Numbered from the stretch's first letter, positions 21,182-32,334 are shown. The stretch: 64,000 nucleotides of DNA from Brucella cytisi (GCA_012103075.1 JAAVLQ010000002.1:513001-577000), one strand, 5' to 3'. Program-made: numbers and translations. The notes: generated from the letters alone by a model not told the origin.

Positions 21182-21205
21182 AAAAAACCTCCCGCAAGGG
21201 GAGGT
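21182..21205 (-). terminator. Intrinsic terminator of pdhS
   Basis: On the minus strand: CCTCCCC, loop TTGC, GGGAGG, followed by TTTTTT, 20-40 bases after the corrected pdhS stop. Confidence 0.85.
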
Positions 21206-21226
21206 TCTTTAGTCTTTCCGTGCCGA

Positions 21227-24200
21227 TCAGTCAGCCAGTACGCGTGTCGGCGGGAAGGCAATCTCGACCACCGTTCCGTGTCCCGGAGTGGGAATCGATG
21301 GCAAATTGCGCGCGATTGGCTTCTACCATGGCTTTTGTCAGAGGCAGGCCCAGCCCGGTGCCTTCGCTGCGCCAGTCCTTCGCGGTCTCGGCCTTGCGGC
21401 GTTCCAGCGCGTTGACCTGTCGGAATGGTTTCAGTGCCTGCTCGACCTCGGATTTGGTCATGCCGATGCCGGTATCGCGCACCCGCATCACGACATCGCC
21501 GTTCATTTCATAGCTGGTCGATACGATCACCTGACCGCCCGGAGCCGTGAAGCGCACAGCGTTGGACAGAAGGTTCAGGGCTACCTGCTTGATCGAACGC
21601 GTATCGGCAACGATGTCGGGCAGGTTGGATTGGAAGCTCGAACGGATGATGACGCGTTCGCGATTGGCCTGCGGTTGCATCAGTGCGATGGCTTCGGCAA
21701 TGGCATCGTTGAGTGAGACCGCTTCAAACTGCATGTCGAGAGCGCCAGCTTCGATCTTTGAAATGTCGAGCAGATCATTGACCAATGCCAGCACGTGATT
21801 GCCGGAGCGATTGATGTCGCGCAGGTAATCCCGGTAGCGATCATTGCCGATGGAGCCGAACTTCTCGTCGGCCATCAGCTCGGAAAAACCGATGATTGCA
21901 TTGAGCGGCGTACGGATTTCGTGGCTGATGCGTGCCAGAAACTCGGTCTTCTGGCTCGAAGCGCGTTCAGCTTCCTTGCGCGCATTGGTCAGTTCTTCCT
22001 CGGTGCGTTTCCACTGCGTGATGTCACGCAGAACGGCGCAGAACCCACGCGTATGCGGCAGTTTGCCGATGGTCATGAAAAGCGGAATGAAGCCGCCCTT
22101 GGCTTCGCGGCCGATCACTTCGCGCCCATCATTGAGGACACTCAGAACACCGTTGCCGGAAAGGCCGTGCAGATAGTCCATGGCGGCGCGCTGGCTTTCG
22201 ATGGCAAACAGCATCGAAAAGAACTTGCCTTCCGTCTCGTCGCGTTCATAGCCGAAGAGGGCCGAGGCCGAATGGTTCATCGAGCGGATGCGGCCTTCAG
22301 GATCAATAAGGACAACGCCATCCGTTGCCGTGTCGAGAATGGTCTTCAGTTCCTCGACATGATCCGCAAGTGCCTGCTTTTCGTCGTCCTTGTCGATCGC
22401 AACCGGCGCTTCAGCCGGGGCGGCAACGGCTTCAACGGATACCGGTGCAGCTGCCACCGGCATCAGGCTCAGCATGAGTGCGCGGCCCTCGCGCCGAAAT
22501 GGCGTTGAGATGCGCATCGACAGGCTCTTCGCTGCCATTGGCACGGCGCAACACCATGCCCTGTCGCGTTTCGCCATCGTCGCTTTCGCTGTTGAACAGC
22601 ACATCGACGCCACCCGCATAGCGAATATCATCAAGCGATTCATAGCCAGTGAGATCGAGCAAGGCCTGATTGACATAATGAATCCTATCGCCCGAATGAA
22701 TGATGACCGGCACAGGCAGATTGGCCAGCAGGGCCGTTTCATCTCCATAGGCCATTCCGGACGACGGAAGTGATGCTTCGTCGGCGGCAACTTCGTCGAT
22801 GAGCGACGCTTTCACTTCGGTCTTTTCGACCGGCTGCGAGCTGTCAATGACGGTTTCGTCCGATATGGTGACCGTTTCGGTTTCGGCGCGGGAATTGGCA
22901 AGACCCTGCTTGCGCAGACGATCAGCAATTTCGCGGAATGCGTTGCGCTCGGTCTTGGTCAGCCCGCCTTCGGGACGCTCTTCGCGCTCCCGTTCCTTCA
23001 GCATCCGCGCCCGGTCCGCAGCCACTTTCTCTTCTGCGCAAGCGTTCAGTAAGCTGATCACCCTATCGGATTCCCGACGTCCCGGTGTCGGCGCGATATC
23101 CAGCGGCGGCTTGGGCAGCGTTGCGACAGGCCTGTCGTCATTGGCAACTTCTTCGCCTAGCGCCAGAACATCGTCGTCTTCGACAGGCGTTGCCGTTTCG
23201 ACCGGTTCGCTGATGGGCTTGCGCGCTTGCGGAATACCGCCTGCAAGCACCAGCCCGATTTCTTCCGGGTCCTTTTCGGCCTCAGCTGGACGCACCAGTC
23301 CAAAGCCGCGGAAACCGGTAAATTCCCGATCGCGCGAATAAACGGGCAGGGGCGGCAAGCTCGACAGGCACGCGCAAATCCGTGCCCTCTACCGGCCACA
23401 TCAACCGTTTTCCTGACCATGTGTCACGCTTGTCGAGCAGCGCCGTAATACTGCCATCGGGGTCGAAGCCGAAGACATTGGCCACATCGGCGAAGCGACG
23501 CCCGACGACATCAGCCGCATTCGGCCCAATCGTCGCGGCAAGGTCCGGCGATATTTCGCTGAAAGTGCCGTCCGGTCCCACCTTCCAGATGAAGCGGGCG
23601 GGCGGAGCATCCTGTTCGAATACAAAGCTGCGGGGCTTCTGCTGATCAGCAAAAGCATCTTCTGTATTTGGGCTCTCCACAGGCTCTGGAAGTATCTCTT
23701 CCAGAATTTCTTCGGCTTCACCCTGCAGAGCGGCGGGTGCTTCCAATGTCGCGACGGGAGCATCACCGATGATGCAAAGAAGATGCATGGGCGGCGTGTC
23801 GGTCAGTCGCGCAATCGCTCCCGGCACGGAATGCCTTCCGGCGCGGATGCGGCGCTTGACGATACGGTCAGTCGCGTCTGCAGCTTCGATGACAAGGTCT
23901 TCCAGCGTCGTGGAGGAAATGTCGAGCGCAGCAAAACGCGGGCTTGCGGCAATCACCCGGCTGTTCGCGTCGATCACCGCAATATGCGTGCTGTCGTCGC
24001 TGAGACCGGAAATGATGTCTTCAGCCTTGGTGTCCTTGCCATCGGCAGTCAGCAGCAGCCCGGACACGCCGTCGGGAAGCGTAATATGCGACACGCTGAA
24101 CCGGGTAAGGTCGGAACGCAGTCCGCCGCCGAGGCGAACGGAAACGGTTCGGGTTTCACCCTCCGCATTGCTGTTCGAAGAGGCGATCTGCCGGCGTGTG

Positions 24201-24394
24201 GCGATGGGCAGATCAAGGCCGCCGCCGATCATGTCTTCCACGCGATCGAAGCCGAAAAGCTTCGCGCCGGGGCCGTTGACCCAAAGCACTGCCGACAGGT
24301 CGTGCGTCAGCACGAGCTGCGCATCGCCCTTTGCAAAGCCTTCGCGGATAGAATCCAGCGCGGCAATATCGATGAAGGGGTATGATCCTGACAT
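21227..24394 (-). CDS. pdhS: PAS-domain cell-cycle histidine kinase PdhS, frame interrupted
   Basis: Cytoplasmic kinase of about 1050 residues. It has a long N-terminal sensor part (MSGSYPFIDIAALDSIREGF) without membrane helices, a PAS region with NHSASALFGYERDETEG, an H-box FLARISHEIRTPLNAIIGFS, and ATPase boxes DTGIGM and GTGLGLPLTKAMVE. The PleC/DivJ-like H-box implies DivK as partner; Brucella PdhS is polar and essential. Frame breaks near 23350, 22500 and 21262; the last is an extra C that hides the end STPGHGTVVEIAFPPTRVLAD and its TGA at 21227. An essential gene broken three times argues for sequence errors. A CtrA-box match lies upstream. Confidence 0.92.
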
Positions 24395-24434
24395 ACCTGT
24401 CCTTACCTGTTCTTTCGACCGCCCGCAGTGCTCG

Positions 24435-24449
24435 TTAACACCCTGTTAA
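24435..24449 (-). promoter_or_regulatory. CtrA-box match upstream of pdhS
   Basis: On the minus strand TTAACAGGGTGTTAA, followed by C, fits TTAA-N7-TTAAC exactly. It begins 41 bp upstream of the pdhS ATG, a position suited to control of this promoter by CtrA. The rest of 24395-24745 shows no gene. Confidence 0.6.
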
Positions 24450-24745
24450 TAAGCCTCTTATGGGCGCGGGTCCACATTGCCATTTGGTATGGGCTGCATT
24501 TTCTGTTTCATTAGTTAATACGGGAAAGGCAATTTTACAGGCTCGGGCCAATATCCGGGTTGTGCACAGCCGGTCACCTATAATGGTTACCAGCCGGTGA
24601 CTGTTAACAGCAGGATTTGATATTGAATCCCGCAATTGGGAATTTCTCAAAAAAGAGAGCTATAATCACTTGCAATATGGATCGATTCTCCGTATGTGAC
24701 CCCTGTCGGCGACGCCAGAGCGTCACGCAGCCGACACAAAGGTAC

Positions 24746-24822
24746 GCGGTCGTAGCTCAGTTGGTTAGAGCGCAGGATTGTGGCTCCTGAGGTCGTTGGT
24801 TCAACTCCAACCGACCGTACCA
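24746..24822 (+). tRNA. tRNA-His (anticodon GTG)
   Basis: Complete cloverleaf: acceptor GCGGTCG / CGACCGT, D-arm AGCTCAGTTGGTTAGAGC, anticodon arm AGGATTGTGGCTCCT with GTG, T-arm GTTGGTTCAACTCCAAC, discriminator A73 and encoded CCA. The base before position 1 is C, so the usual G-1 of tRNA-His is absent, as known for many Alphaproteobacteria. Confidence 0.97.
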
Positions 24823-25031
24823 TTGTCTCTCATATATCCGTTGCGAGTTTAAATCAGCGATAAAACACTGGTTCGTTGATCTGAGAAAAATTCATAAAAA
24901 CAACAGTTTGACGCGAATAGCAGGAATGCGGTAGCGTGCTCGGTGCTTTAATTGGAACCAATAGCCTACCCTGCCATTAGGTCTGTAGCGGCAAATCTTA
25001 TGCCGCCGAAACCAACAGGAGGATTTGATCC

Positions 25032-25244
25032 ATGAAACAGGTCAACCCGACTGAGGCAAGGCAGGGGCGCGAAGGCAAGCCCGTTCTCATCGTGCTGCTG
25101 GTCAGTATCGCGGCGGCACTGGTCGTGTGGGTGCTGGTCGAAATCTACGGCACCGTTATTTCTCCCGATGAGAATACGCCCAATGGCGAGAACTCCCTGC
25201 CACCCGCCACGACGGAATCGGTCCCACCAGCGTCGGCGAAATGA
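25032..25244 (+). CDS. Small single-span membrane protein (70 aa)
   Basis: MKQVNPTEARQGREGKPV, then one hydrophobic helix (LIVLLVSIAAALVVWVLVEI), then a Pro/Ser-rich tail ending PPASAK. An AGGAGG site lies 8 bp before the ATG. Hypothetical; the strong ribosome site and clear topology support it as a gene. Function unknown. Confidence 0.65.
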   Translation: MKQVNPTEARQGREGKPVLIVLLVSIAAALVVWVLVEIYGTVISPDENTPNGENSLPPATTESVPPASAK

Positions 25245-25320
25245 TCGTTTGCTTGCGAGTGATCGTCGTTGGTACATTCGTCTATAGCGGAACCAAACCC
25301 AATGGTGCCCGTTGTGAAGC

Positions 25321-25824
25321 ATGGAACAATTCTGGGCTGAATTTACGCATGAGAATGTAATCAGTTTGCCGGTGGTTCTGGCGCGGATGCTGCTGGCAAC
25401 ACTGCTCGGTTCCATTATCGGTCTGGAGCGGGAATGGCGTCGGCGACCGGCCGGGTTGAAAACCCATATGCTCGTCTGTCTCGCCTCCGCTACCTTCACG
25501 ATTGTTTCGCTGGAACTGGTCAATGTGCCGGTATTCAACGATCAGAATATCCGGATGGACCCTTCGCGGCTCGTTGAAGCAATCACCAGCGGGGTCGCCT
25601 TTCTGGCGGCGGGTTTCATCATCTTCGCACGCGGAAAAATAACCGGCATCACGACCGGCGCCGGCATGTGGCTTGCGGCCTCAGTGGGACTCGCCAGTGG
25701 TCTGGGCCTCTGGCACATCGCAATCATGGCGACATTGATTGCCGTCACGGTTCTGGTCGTGGTGGGCAGGATGGAAAACTCGGTTGGCCCGGACAACAGC
25801 AAAGTCGAGGACAAAACCTCTTGA
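25321..25824 (+). CDS. MgtC/SapB family membrane protein
   Basis: 167 residues with four or five membrane helices. Family signatures: LLATLLGSIIGLEREWRRRP with AGLKTHMLVCLASA, and ITGITTGAGMWLAASVGLA. MgtC proteins help growth at low magnesium and, in intracellular pathogens including Brucella, survival in macrophages. It lacks the soluble C-terminal domain of Salmonella MgtC, as usual for the short subgroup. Intact and apparently monocistronic. Confidence 0.85.
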   Translation: MEQFWAEFTHENVISLPVVLARMLLATLLGSIIGLEREWRRRPAGLKTHMLVCLASATFTIVSLELVNVPVFNDQNIRMDPSRLVEAITSGVAFLAAGFIIFARGKITGITTGAGMWLAASVGLASGLGLWHIAIMATLIAVTVLVVVGRMENSVGPDNSKVEDKTS

Positions 25825-25860
25825 GCTGTTACCGAGCCAACAGTTTGCCGGAGTGACGGA

Positions 25861-26096
25861 TCAAGCTTCGGCGAGCGCTTCGGCGATGCTGTCCTTCAGG
25901 GCAAGGCGCTGTTTGCGCAGGTTTGTTTCTTCTTCGCTTACTGGCGCAATCTTTGTTTCAGCGCGGTGGATGCGGTCATTGACGGAATCGTATTCTTCCA
26001 GAATGCGGGCAAAATGCGCATCCTTTGCCTTCAATGCGTGAATGGCGTCGAGCTGGCCGGGAAACTCTTCTCCAAGTGTATGGGGGTGTTCGACAT
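25861..26096 (-). CDS. YdcH/DUF465-like small protein, N-terminus frameshifted
   Basis: About 78 residues, coiled-coil: EEFPGQLDAIHALKAKDAHF, then ARILEEYDSVNDRIHRAETK and a final helix KQRLALKDSIAEALAEA, matching DUF465. The preferred start is ATG 26096, because GGAGG sits in the correct place; restoring one C in the run near 26084 gives MSNTPHTLGEEFPG. Function unknown. Confidence 0.7.
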
Positions 26097-26288
26097 TCTT
26101 TAGCTCCTTCCTTGGTTGAAAAGAGCTTCGCAAGCCAGCGAGCCAAAGGCATTGATCGCGATCAAGTTGAGCGGAAAGGAATATGCGGAAACTGCATGGC
26201 TGGCATGCAAATGCCGATCTTCTAAGTTGTCAGTGCGATCCCCATATCATGGGCACGGACCAATGAAGTGTCCGTGATGGAGAGAAAA

Positions 26289-26446
26289 ATGTTTACCCGC
26301 TTCAATAATCGTTTCGGTCGTGCATTCGCGCAATTCGGCAGCGCCGTTCGTGCTTCTGCTGCTGTGCGCGCTGGTCAGAAGCCTACTGCCCGGACCTTGA
26401 GACGCTTGGAATCGACGTTGACCAGTTCCGTCGTATTCAGGGTTGA
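26289..26446 (+). CDS. Short basic protein, DUF1127-like, frame interrupted
   Basis: MFTRFNNRFGRAFAQFGSAV then ARTLRRLGIDVDQFRRIQG once one G is restored near 26408. The ending, L-x-x-LGI-D, resembles the DUF1127 consensus of small Arg-rich alphaproteobacterial proteins. GGAGAGAAAA precedes the ATG. A terminator follows at 26477. Confidence 0.5.
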
Positions 26447-26476
26447 GCAACCAAGTAAGCGTATGTGTATCTGAGT

Positions 26477-26503
26477 AAAAAGCCCCGGATTTCCGGGGCT
26501 TTT
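26477..26503. terminator. Bidirectional terminator
   Basis: AAAAGCCCCGG ATT TCCGGGGCTTTT, between a plus-strand small gene and the minus-strand tctA; T runs on both sides. Confidence 0.85.
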
Positions 26504-26507
26504 GTTT

Positions 26508-28053
26508 TTAGTCTTCGTCCGTCGCCATCTGGCTCAGCAGGGCACCCTTGCCGCGCTGGCGCATGATCATCGGCACAACGACTGCGGCAATCGCCAGTGC
26601 GATCAGCACAATCGATACCCGTGAATGCACCAGAGCCATCGGGTTGCCCTGACTGATCTGCAATGCCTGACGCAGGCTCTTTTCTGCCATTGGCCCGAGG
26701 ATCAGGCCAACGACAACCGGCGCGATGGGATATGAGAAGCGCCGCAGCACGTAGCCCAGCACACCGAATGCCAGAAGCAGGCCGAGCTCGAATGAAACCG
26801 GCAGGCCGAACAGCATCGAGGTGGAGGCATTCGCACCGATTGTTCCAAGCGTTGCGAAAACCAGAATGCCTGCATAGAGCCAGTGGCGCGGGATGGTGAG
26901 CATCTTCACCCACAGGCCGATCAGCGGCAGGTTGAGAACCAGCAGCATCAGATTGGCCACGAGAAGGCTCGCCACCAGACCCCATACCAGCGTGGCATTG
27001 GTCACGAACAGGAGAGGGCCGGGCTGCAGGCCGAACTGCTGAAAACCGGCAAGCATGATTGCTGCCGTCGCCGTGGTTGGCAGGCCGAGCGTCAGAAGCG
27101 GCACGAGGGTGCCCGCAGCCGAAGCGTTATTGGCCGCCTCCGGTCCCGCAACGCCTTCGATAGCGCCTTTGCCGAATTCTTCCGGATGTTTCGAGAACTG
27201 CCGTTCCGCCGAATAGGAAAGGAAGCTGGACACGTCGGCGCCGCCTGCTGGCATGGCTCCGATTGGAAAGCCGATGGCGGTGCCGCGCAACCACGGCATC
27301 CATGAGCGTTTCCAGTCATTCTTGGTCATCCAGACGGAACCCTTGACGGCGATAACTTCATCCTCTGGTCGAAGCTTCTTCGACACGACCGCAAGGGTTT
27401 CACCGATGGCGAACAGCGCCACCGCCAACGTCGTGACATTGATCCCGTCGAGCAGGTTCGGCGTTCCCATGACGAGACGTGCCTGACCCGTCAGCTGATC
27501 GATGCCGATCAGGCCGAGCGCCAGTCCGATGAACAGGGACGTCAATCCGCGAAGCGTGGAATCGCCGAATGCGGCCGAGACCGTCATGAAAGCCAGAAGC
27601 ATGAGCGCGAAATATTCGGAAGGCCCAAAGGACAAGGCGAATTTCACAACCCATGGTGCGACGAAGGCAAGCGCCAGAGTGGCGAGCAGGCCTGCGATGA
27701 ACGAGCCGATGGCCGCCGTTGCAAGCGCCGGCCCGCCACGTCCGGCCCGGGCCATCTTGTTGCCCTCCAATGCGGTGACGATGGAGGCGCTTTCTCCCCG
27801 GTGTATTGAGCAGGATCGACGTGGTCGACCCGCCATACATGCCGCCATAATAAATGCCCGCGAACATGATGAGTGAGCCGGATGGATCCAGCTTGTAGGT
27901 AACGGGCAGAAGGAGCGCGACGGTAAGTGCAGGGCCGATACCCGGCAAAACACCGACGGCGGTGCCGAGTGTGACACCGATCAGCGCGTAAAGAAGGTTC
28001 GATGGTTCAAGCGCCACCAGAAGTCCGTTGGCGAGAAGTGCGACAGTATCCAT
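26508..28053 (-). CDS. tctA: Tripartite tricarboxylate transporter large permease TctA, frame interrupted
   Basis: About 510 residues and 11-12 membrane helices. Family motifs: [41 protein letters not shown], and a second [19 protein letters not shown]. One extra base near 27800 breaks the frame just after LLNTPG, which should continue [11 protein letters not shown]. Last gene of tctCBA, reading away from the riboswitch operon. The substrate is probably a di- or tricarboxylate but cannot be read from sequence. Confidence 0.88.
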
Positions 28054-28068
28054 GATGGCACTGAGCCT

Positions 28069-28173
28069 TTAAAGCATTTCCAGCAAAATGCGAAGCGGTT
28101 TTGCATGGGATAATGCGACAAAACAAGGACTTAGAGCATTTCCAATGTTTCAGTCAAAACTGGGAATGCTCTA
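28069..28173. repeat. Interspersed repeat, family B copy 1
   Basis: TTAAAGCATTTCCAGCAAAA, then GCGAAGCGGTTTTGCATGG, ending GGGAATGCTCTAA. It shares long blocks with 49864-49968. Its right terminus supplies the TAG stop of tctB. Confidence 0.85.
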
Positions 28174-28672
28174 AACGAATTGTTCGAGCCAGCCGGACGG
28201 CAGCGATAGCTGCAGGCCGCGTGCAAAGATGAACCAGATCACGAAGGCGAAGACGATGCCGACGGGAACGCTGATCCAGAATTTGCGATAGCCGAAGCCA
28301 CGTGCGGTTGCTGCGAAAAGCAGGCCGGTAGACAAGGAAAGAAAAGCCGACAGTCTTCATCGTCAGCATCTGGATGGCCAGACCGCCAATGATCCATGCC
28401 ATCGGGGCGATCTCCTGATGCTCTCGCTCTGGAAAATCACCGCGAAGCGCCTCGAATACGGTCCAGATGGCAAGGCCGAACAATCCGGCTGCGACGACAT
28501 AGGGAACGGTTTTCGGACCGACCGGCGAGTAGCTCGTCACGTCGTTTCCATAGGTTGTCGACCGGGCAATGGCGATGGCGACAGCGGCAAGAACAAGGGC
28601 GATGACAAGAGCGGCGAAATCTGGCGCCGCCCCTTCCGGGCGGCGCTTTTCCTGCGGTTCTGTTCCTGTCAT
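28170..28672 (-). CDS. tctB: Tripartite tricarboxylate transporter small permease TctB, frame interrupted
   Basis: About 167 residues, four membrane helices, e.g. DFAALVIALVLAAVAIAIA and GPKTVPYVVAAGLFGLAIW. An extra base near 28335 hides the true C-terminus STGLLFAATARGFGYRKFW, VPVGIVFAFVIWFIFARGL, ending SGWLEQFV at a TAG within repeat B. Its start overlaps the tctC stop by ATGA. Confidence 0.82.
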
Positions 28673-29620
28673 TTGACGAGGCCGATTTCCTTGAGGATGG
28701 CTTCAGTCGCAGCGACGTCCTTGGCAAGCTGCTCCTTGAATGCCGGGCCGGCGAGATAGGTATCCGCCCAGCCCTTGTCTTTCAGAGCCTTCTGCCGTGA
28801 TTCCGACTTCACCATTTTCTCGATATCGGCATTGATGGCAGCTTCCTGTTCGGCAGCGATGCCGGGAGCAGCGGCCACCATGCGCCAGTTCTGGATAGAA
28901 ACGTCCACGCCGCCTTCCTTGAAGGTCGGTGCGTCGATGCCTTCCACGCGCTCGTCGCTCGAAATGCCAATGATGCGCAGCGTACCGGCCTTGATCTGGG
29001 CGTCGAATTCGCCATAGCCGGAAATGCCGACGGTTACCTGATTGCCGAGAATGGCTGCCAGTGCTTCGCCGCCGCCGGAAAAGGCGATGTAATTGACCTT
29101 GGTCGGGTCGACACCTGCTGCCTTGGCAAAGAGGCCAGCGGTGATGTGATCGGTGCCGCCCGCAGAACCGCCGCCCCACGAGACGGAGCTCGGATCAGCC
29201 TTCAGCTTTGCTGCAAGGTCGCCAAGGTTCTGGATGTCGGAAGAAGCAGGCACGACGATGGCTTCATATTCACCGGTAAGGCGTGCAATCGGCGTGATGG
29301 CGTCGAGCGTAACCGGCGATTTGTTGGTCAGGATAGCGCCGACCATGACATAGCCACCGACGATGAGCTGGCTTGGGTCGCCCTTGTTCTGGTTCACGAA
29401 CTGGGCAAGGCCGATGGTGCCACCAGCGCCCGGAACGTTGATAACCTGCACGCTGCCGGAAATCTTTTCGTCCTGAAGCGCGCTCTGCATCGTGCGCGCG
29501 CCGTCTGATCCCAGCCGCCGCACGGGCAGCAGGCGCCAGCACCTTGTAGTCTTCTGCGGAAGCAGAGCCTGCCATAGCCAACGCCGCTACCGACGTCAGG
29601 GCCAGAATAAATCTACGCAT
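28669..29620 (-). CDS. tctC: Tripartite tricarboxylate transporter binding protein TctC, frame interrupted
   Basis: Signal peptide MRRFILALTSVAALAMAGSA, GGAGG before the ATG, and about 316 residues. The family's APAAPGGGWDQTARTMQ motif is recovered after one missing C near 29528. INVPGAGGTIGLAQFVNQ follows. It captures a carboxylate in the periplasm for TctAB. First gene of tctCBA. Confidence 0.86.
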
Positions 29621-29858
29621 ATGTCCTCCCAGATAGAATGTATGCCGCCTCCCGGCGGACCTCCCCAAAGTCCCGCTCCTCTAGCGGGAGAAAACTACAT
29701 GGAGATTAGCGAAAACAAATTCAATAGGCCAGCGCATGCGACGATAGTTTGGCCGCAATTTAAATAACGGGCTTTCGAATCGCTTGAAAACCGTGCGTTG
29801 GAAATAGCCATCGAGACCTGCTTGACGGCGACATCGGGTCAACGTAATAGTGTAACGA

Positions 29859-30060
29859 CGGTTCCCCGACCGAGAGCGAAGGGGATTAATAGGGAACACG
29901 GTGAGGACGACCCGAAAAGGGGCCAAGACCGTGGCTGCCCCCGCAACTGTAAGCGGATTGCCGTTCATCCTCGTGACGTTGAAAGCGTCATGCCACTGTG
30001 CCGGAGAAGCGCGGGAAGGCAGATGAACAGCAGATATTCGTGAGCCGGGAGACCTGCCGT
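29859..30060 (+). ncRNA. Cobalamin riboswitch
   Basis: Contains the usual conserved blocks in order: AATAGGGAACACGGTGAGG, GACCGTGGCTGCCCCCGCAA with CTGTAAGCGGA, GCCACTGTGCCGGAGAAGC GGGAAGGC, and the B12 box GAGCCGGGAGACCTGCC. It heads the BtuFCD-like operon, so adenosylcobalamin probably represses uptake of its own precursor. Confidence 0.95.
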
Positions 30061-30110
30061 CTAGTGTTGTCCATTGTCACGGGCGGGGATGCCCGGAGCA
30101 GGAGCAGATT

Positions 30111-30221
30111 ATGACAGATTTCCGCGTCGCAGGACGCATCCTTCTATCGTCATCGCATGATTTCGACATGTCCCCGGATATGCCTGTCCGTCTTCCGTAT
30201 AGGATTTTTCCCGTCAGCTGA
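30111..30221 (+). CDS. Possible 36-codon leader ORF between riboswitch and btuF
   Basis: MTDFRVAGRILLSSSHDF to FPVS, with AGGAG six bases before the ATG. It sits in the riboswitch expression platform and ends 36 bp before btuF. It may be a translated leader or chance; no family recognised. Confidence 0.3.
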   Translation: MTDFRVAGRILLSSSHDFDMSPDMPVRLPYRIFPVS

Positions 30222-30256
30222 CAGGGCGTCTTTCTCTCATCATTTCGGGGACTTTC

Positions 30257-31282
30257 ATGAATATTCTCGGCAAGATGCCGTTTCGCGCCGCCCTCTGTGC
30301 GGTTGCATTTCTCTCAGGCGGTTTGGCTGCACAGGCAGCGGAAACGCAATATCCGCTAACGCTGAAAAATTGCGGTCGCGACGTTACCTTCAAGCAGGCA
30401 CCGAGCCGCGCGGTTGCGGTTGGCCAGAGCAGCGCAGAAATTCTTTACAGCCTCGGTCTCGGCGACAAGGTTGTCGGCACGGCAGTGTGGTTCGGGCCTG
30501 TTCTCAAAGGCTTTGAAGAGGTAAATGCCAAGGTCAAGCGGCTCGCCGATAATGATCCAAGCTTCGAAAGCGTTCTAGCGCAGAAGCCGGATATCGTGAC
30601 GGCGGATTTCCAGTGGCATGTCGGGCCGACCGGCATTGTTGCGAAGCCTGAACAATTCGAGGAACTGGGCATTCCGGCCTATACATCGCCGTCGGATTGC
30701 GTTGGTAAGGACAATTCCGGCGGTGGTGACGGCGTCCGCACGGCAGCGTTCAAGATGGATATCGTCTATCAGGAAATCACCGAACTGGCGGAAATCTTCA
30801 ATGTGCAGGATCGCGGCGAGAAACTCGTCGCCGACCTAAAGGCGCGCGAAGCGGCTGCGCGTGAAAAAATTGGGGCTGCGGACGGAAAGCTTTCGGCTGT
30901 CGTCTGGTTCTCCAGCACGCAGGTCGATGCCGATCCCTATGTCGCAGGCAAGTTCGGCGCGCCCGCCTATGTTCTTTCGGCGCTCGGCATCAAATGTCAT
31001 CAACAGCGAGGAAGAATGGCCAACGGTTGGATGGGAAACGATTGCAAAATCAAACCCTTCGATGATCGTTGCTGCAAAACTGGATCGCCGCCGCTATCCG
31101 GCAGACGATATCGCCGTCAAGCACCAGTTTCTTGAGAACGATGCGGTGACGAAGCTGATGCCAGCAGTCAGGACAAACATGTCTTCGACATGGATGCGCA
31201 GTCGATGAGCACTTCGCTTCGCGTGATCGAAGGCATCGAAACACTTGCAGCCGATATTGCCGCCTCGGACCAGAACAAGTGA
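30257..31282 (+). CDS. BtuF/FecB-like ABC transporter binding protein, frame interrupted
   Basis: Signal peptide MNILGKMPFRAALCAVAFLS to AQAA, then PLTLKNCGRDVTFKQAPSRA, typical of corrinoid/siderophore class III binding proteins; about 340 residues. Breaks near 30993 (GIKVINSEEEW restored) and 31165 (QDKHVFDMDAQSMST restored). The riboswitch upstream suggests cobalamin or a precursor as ligand; iron-siderophore is the alternative. Its stop overlaps the permease start by GTGA. Confidence 0.78.
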
Positions 31283-32334
31283 CGGCGCGGGCAGCGACAA
31301 CAGGCTTCAAACAGAAGGGAAGGGCCCGCTCCGGCGTGTTCTTCCCGGCCTTTTCGCTTGTCCTGCTTCTTCTTGCCCTTTGGCTCGGAGCGGCGATAGG
31401 CGAAACGGCGATACCACTCGATGTGGTTGCGAAAACCGTAGCCAATCGGGTGTGGAATGCCGGATATCCGCTCGAACCCATCGATGAAGGGATTGTCTGG
31501 AGCTATCGCCTCAGCCGTGCGGTTATCGCTGCATGTTGCGGCGCGTCTCTCGCAATATCCGGCGTTATTCTGCAGTCGCTGCTCGAAATTCGCTCGCCGA
31601 TCCGTATATTCTGGGCATTTCCGCCGGCGCCTCGACTGGAGCCGTTGCCGTTGCCATTCTTGGCATCGGCGCTGGCGTGCTGACACTCTCGCTTGGGGCT
31701 TTCATCGGTGCCATCGTTGCTTTCTGTCTGGTGTCCCTGCTGGCGCTGCGGGCGGGGCGAGGCAGCAGCGCTATCATTCTGGCGGGTATTGCCGGTTCAC
31801 AGCTTTTCAACGCGTTGACGTCATTCATCGTCACCAAAGCAGCAAATGCCGAACAGGCGCGCGGTATCATGTTCTGGCTCCTTGGCAACCTTTCCGGCGT
31901 GCGCTGGCCCGATGTCACTCTTGCTCTGCCTGCCTGTCTGATCGGTCTTGCCATCTGTCTGTGGCATGCGCGTGCGCTCGATGCCTTCACCTTCGGAACG
32001 GAATCCGCAGCTTCTCTCGGCATACCGGTGCGCCGCGTCTACGTGGTGCTGATCGGTGTCAGCGCCATGATGACGGCTGTGATGGTTTCCATCGTTGGCT
32101 CTGTCGGCTTTATCGGTCTCGTCATTCCCCATGCGGCGCGAATGGTAGTCGGGGTCAGGCACGGCAGGTTGTTGCCCGCGGCGGCCCTTATCGGAGCAAT
32201 CTTCATGATCGTCGCCGATATCCTGTCACGCATCATCATTCCGGGGCAGGTTTTGCCGATCGGTGTCATCACGGCTTTGTTCGGTGCACCTGCATTCGCC
32301 CTGTTACTTGGACAAAGGAGGGGCGTCGTCATGA
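31279..32334 (+). CDS. BtuC/FecCD-like ABC permease, frame interrupted
   Basis: About 350 residues and ten helices. Motifs: RLSRAVIAACCGASLAISG, then NSLADPYILGISAGASTGAV after restoring one C near 31591, and SVGFIGLVIPHAARMVVGV near the ATPase-contact loop. As read it runs in frame into the ATPase gene; one G fewer in the GGGG run near 32320 would end it at the TGA overlapping the ATPase start (ATGA). I annotate two genes. Confidence 0.8.
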
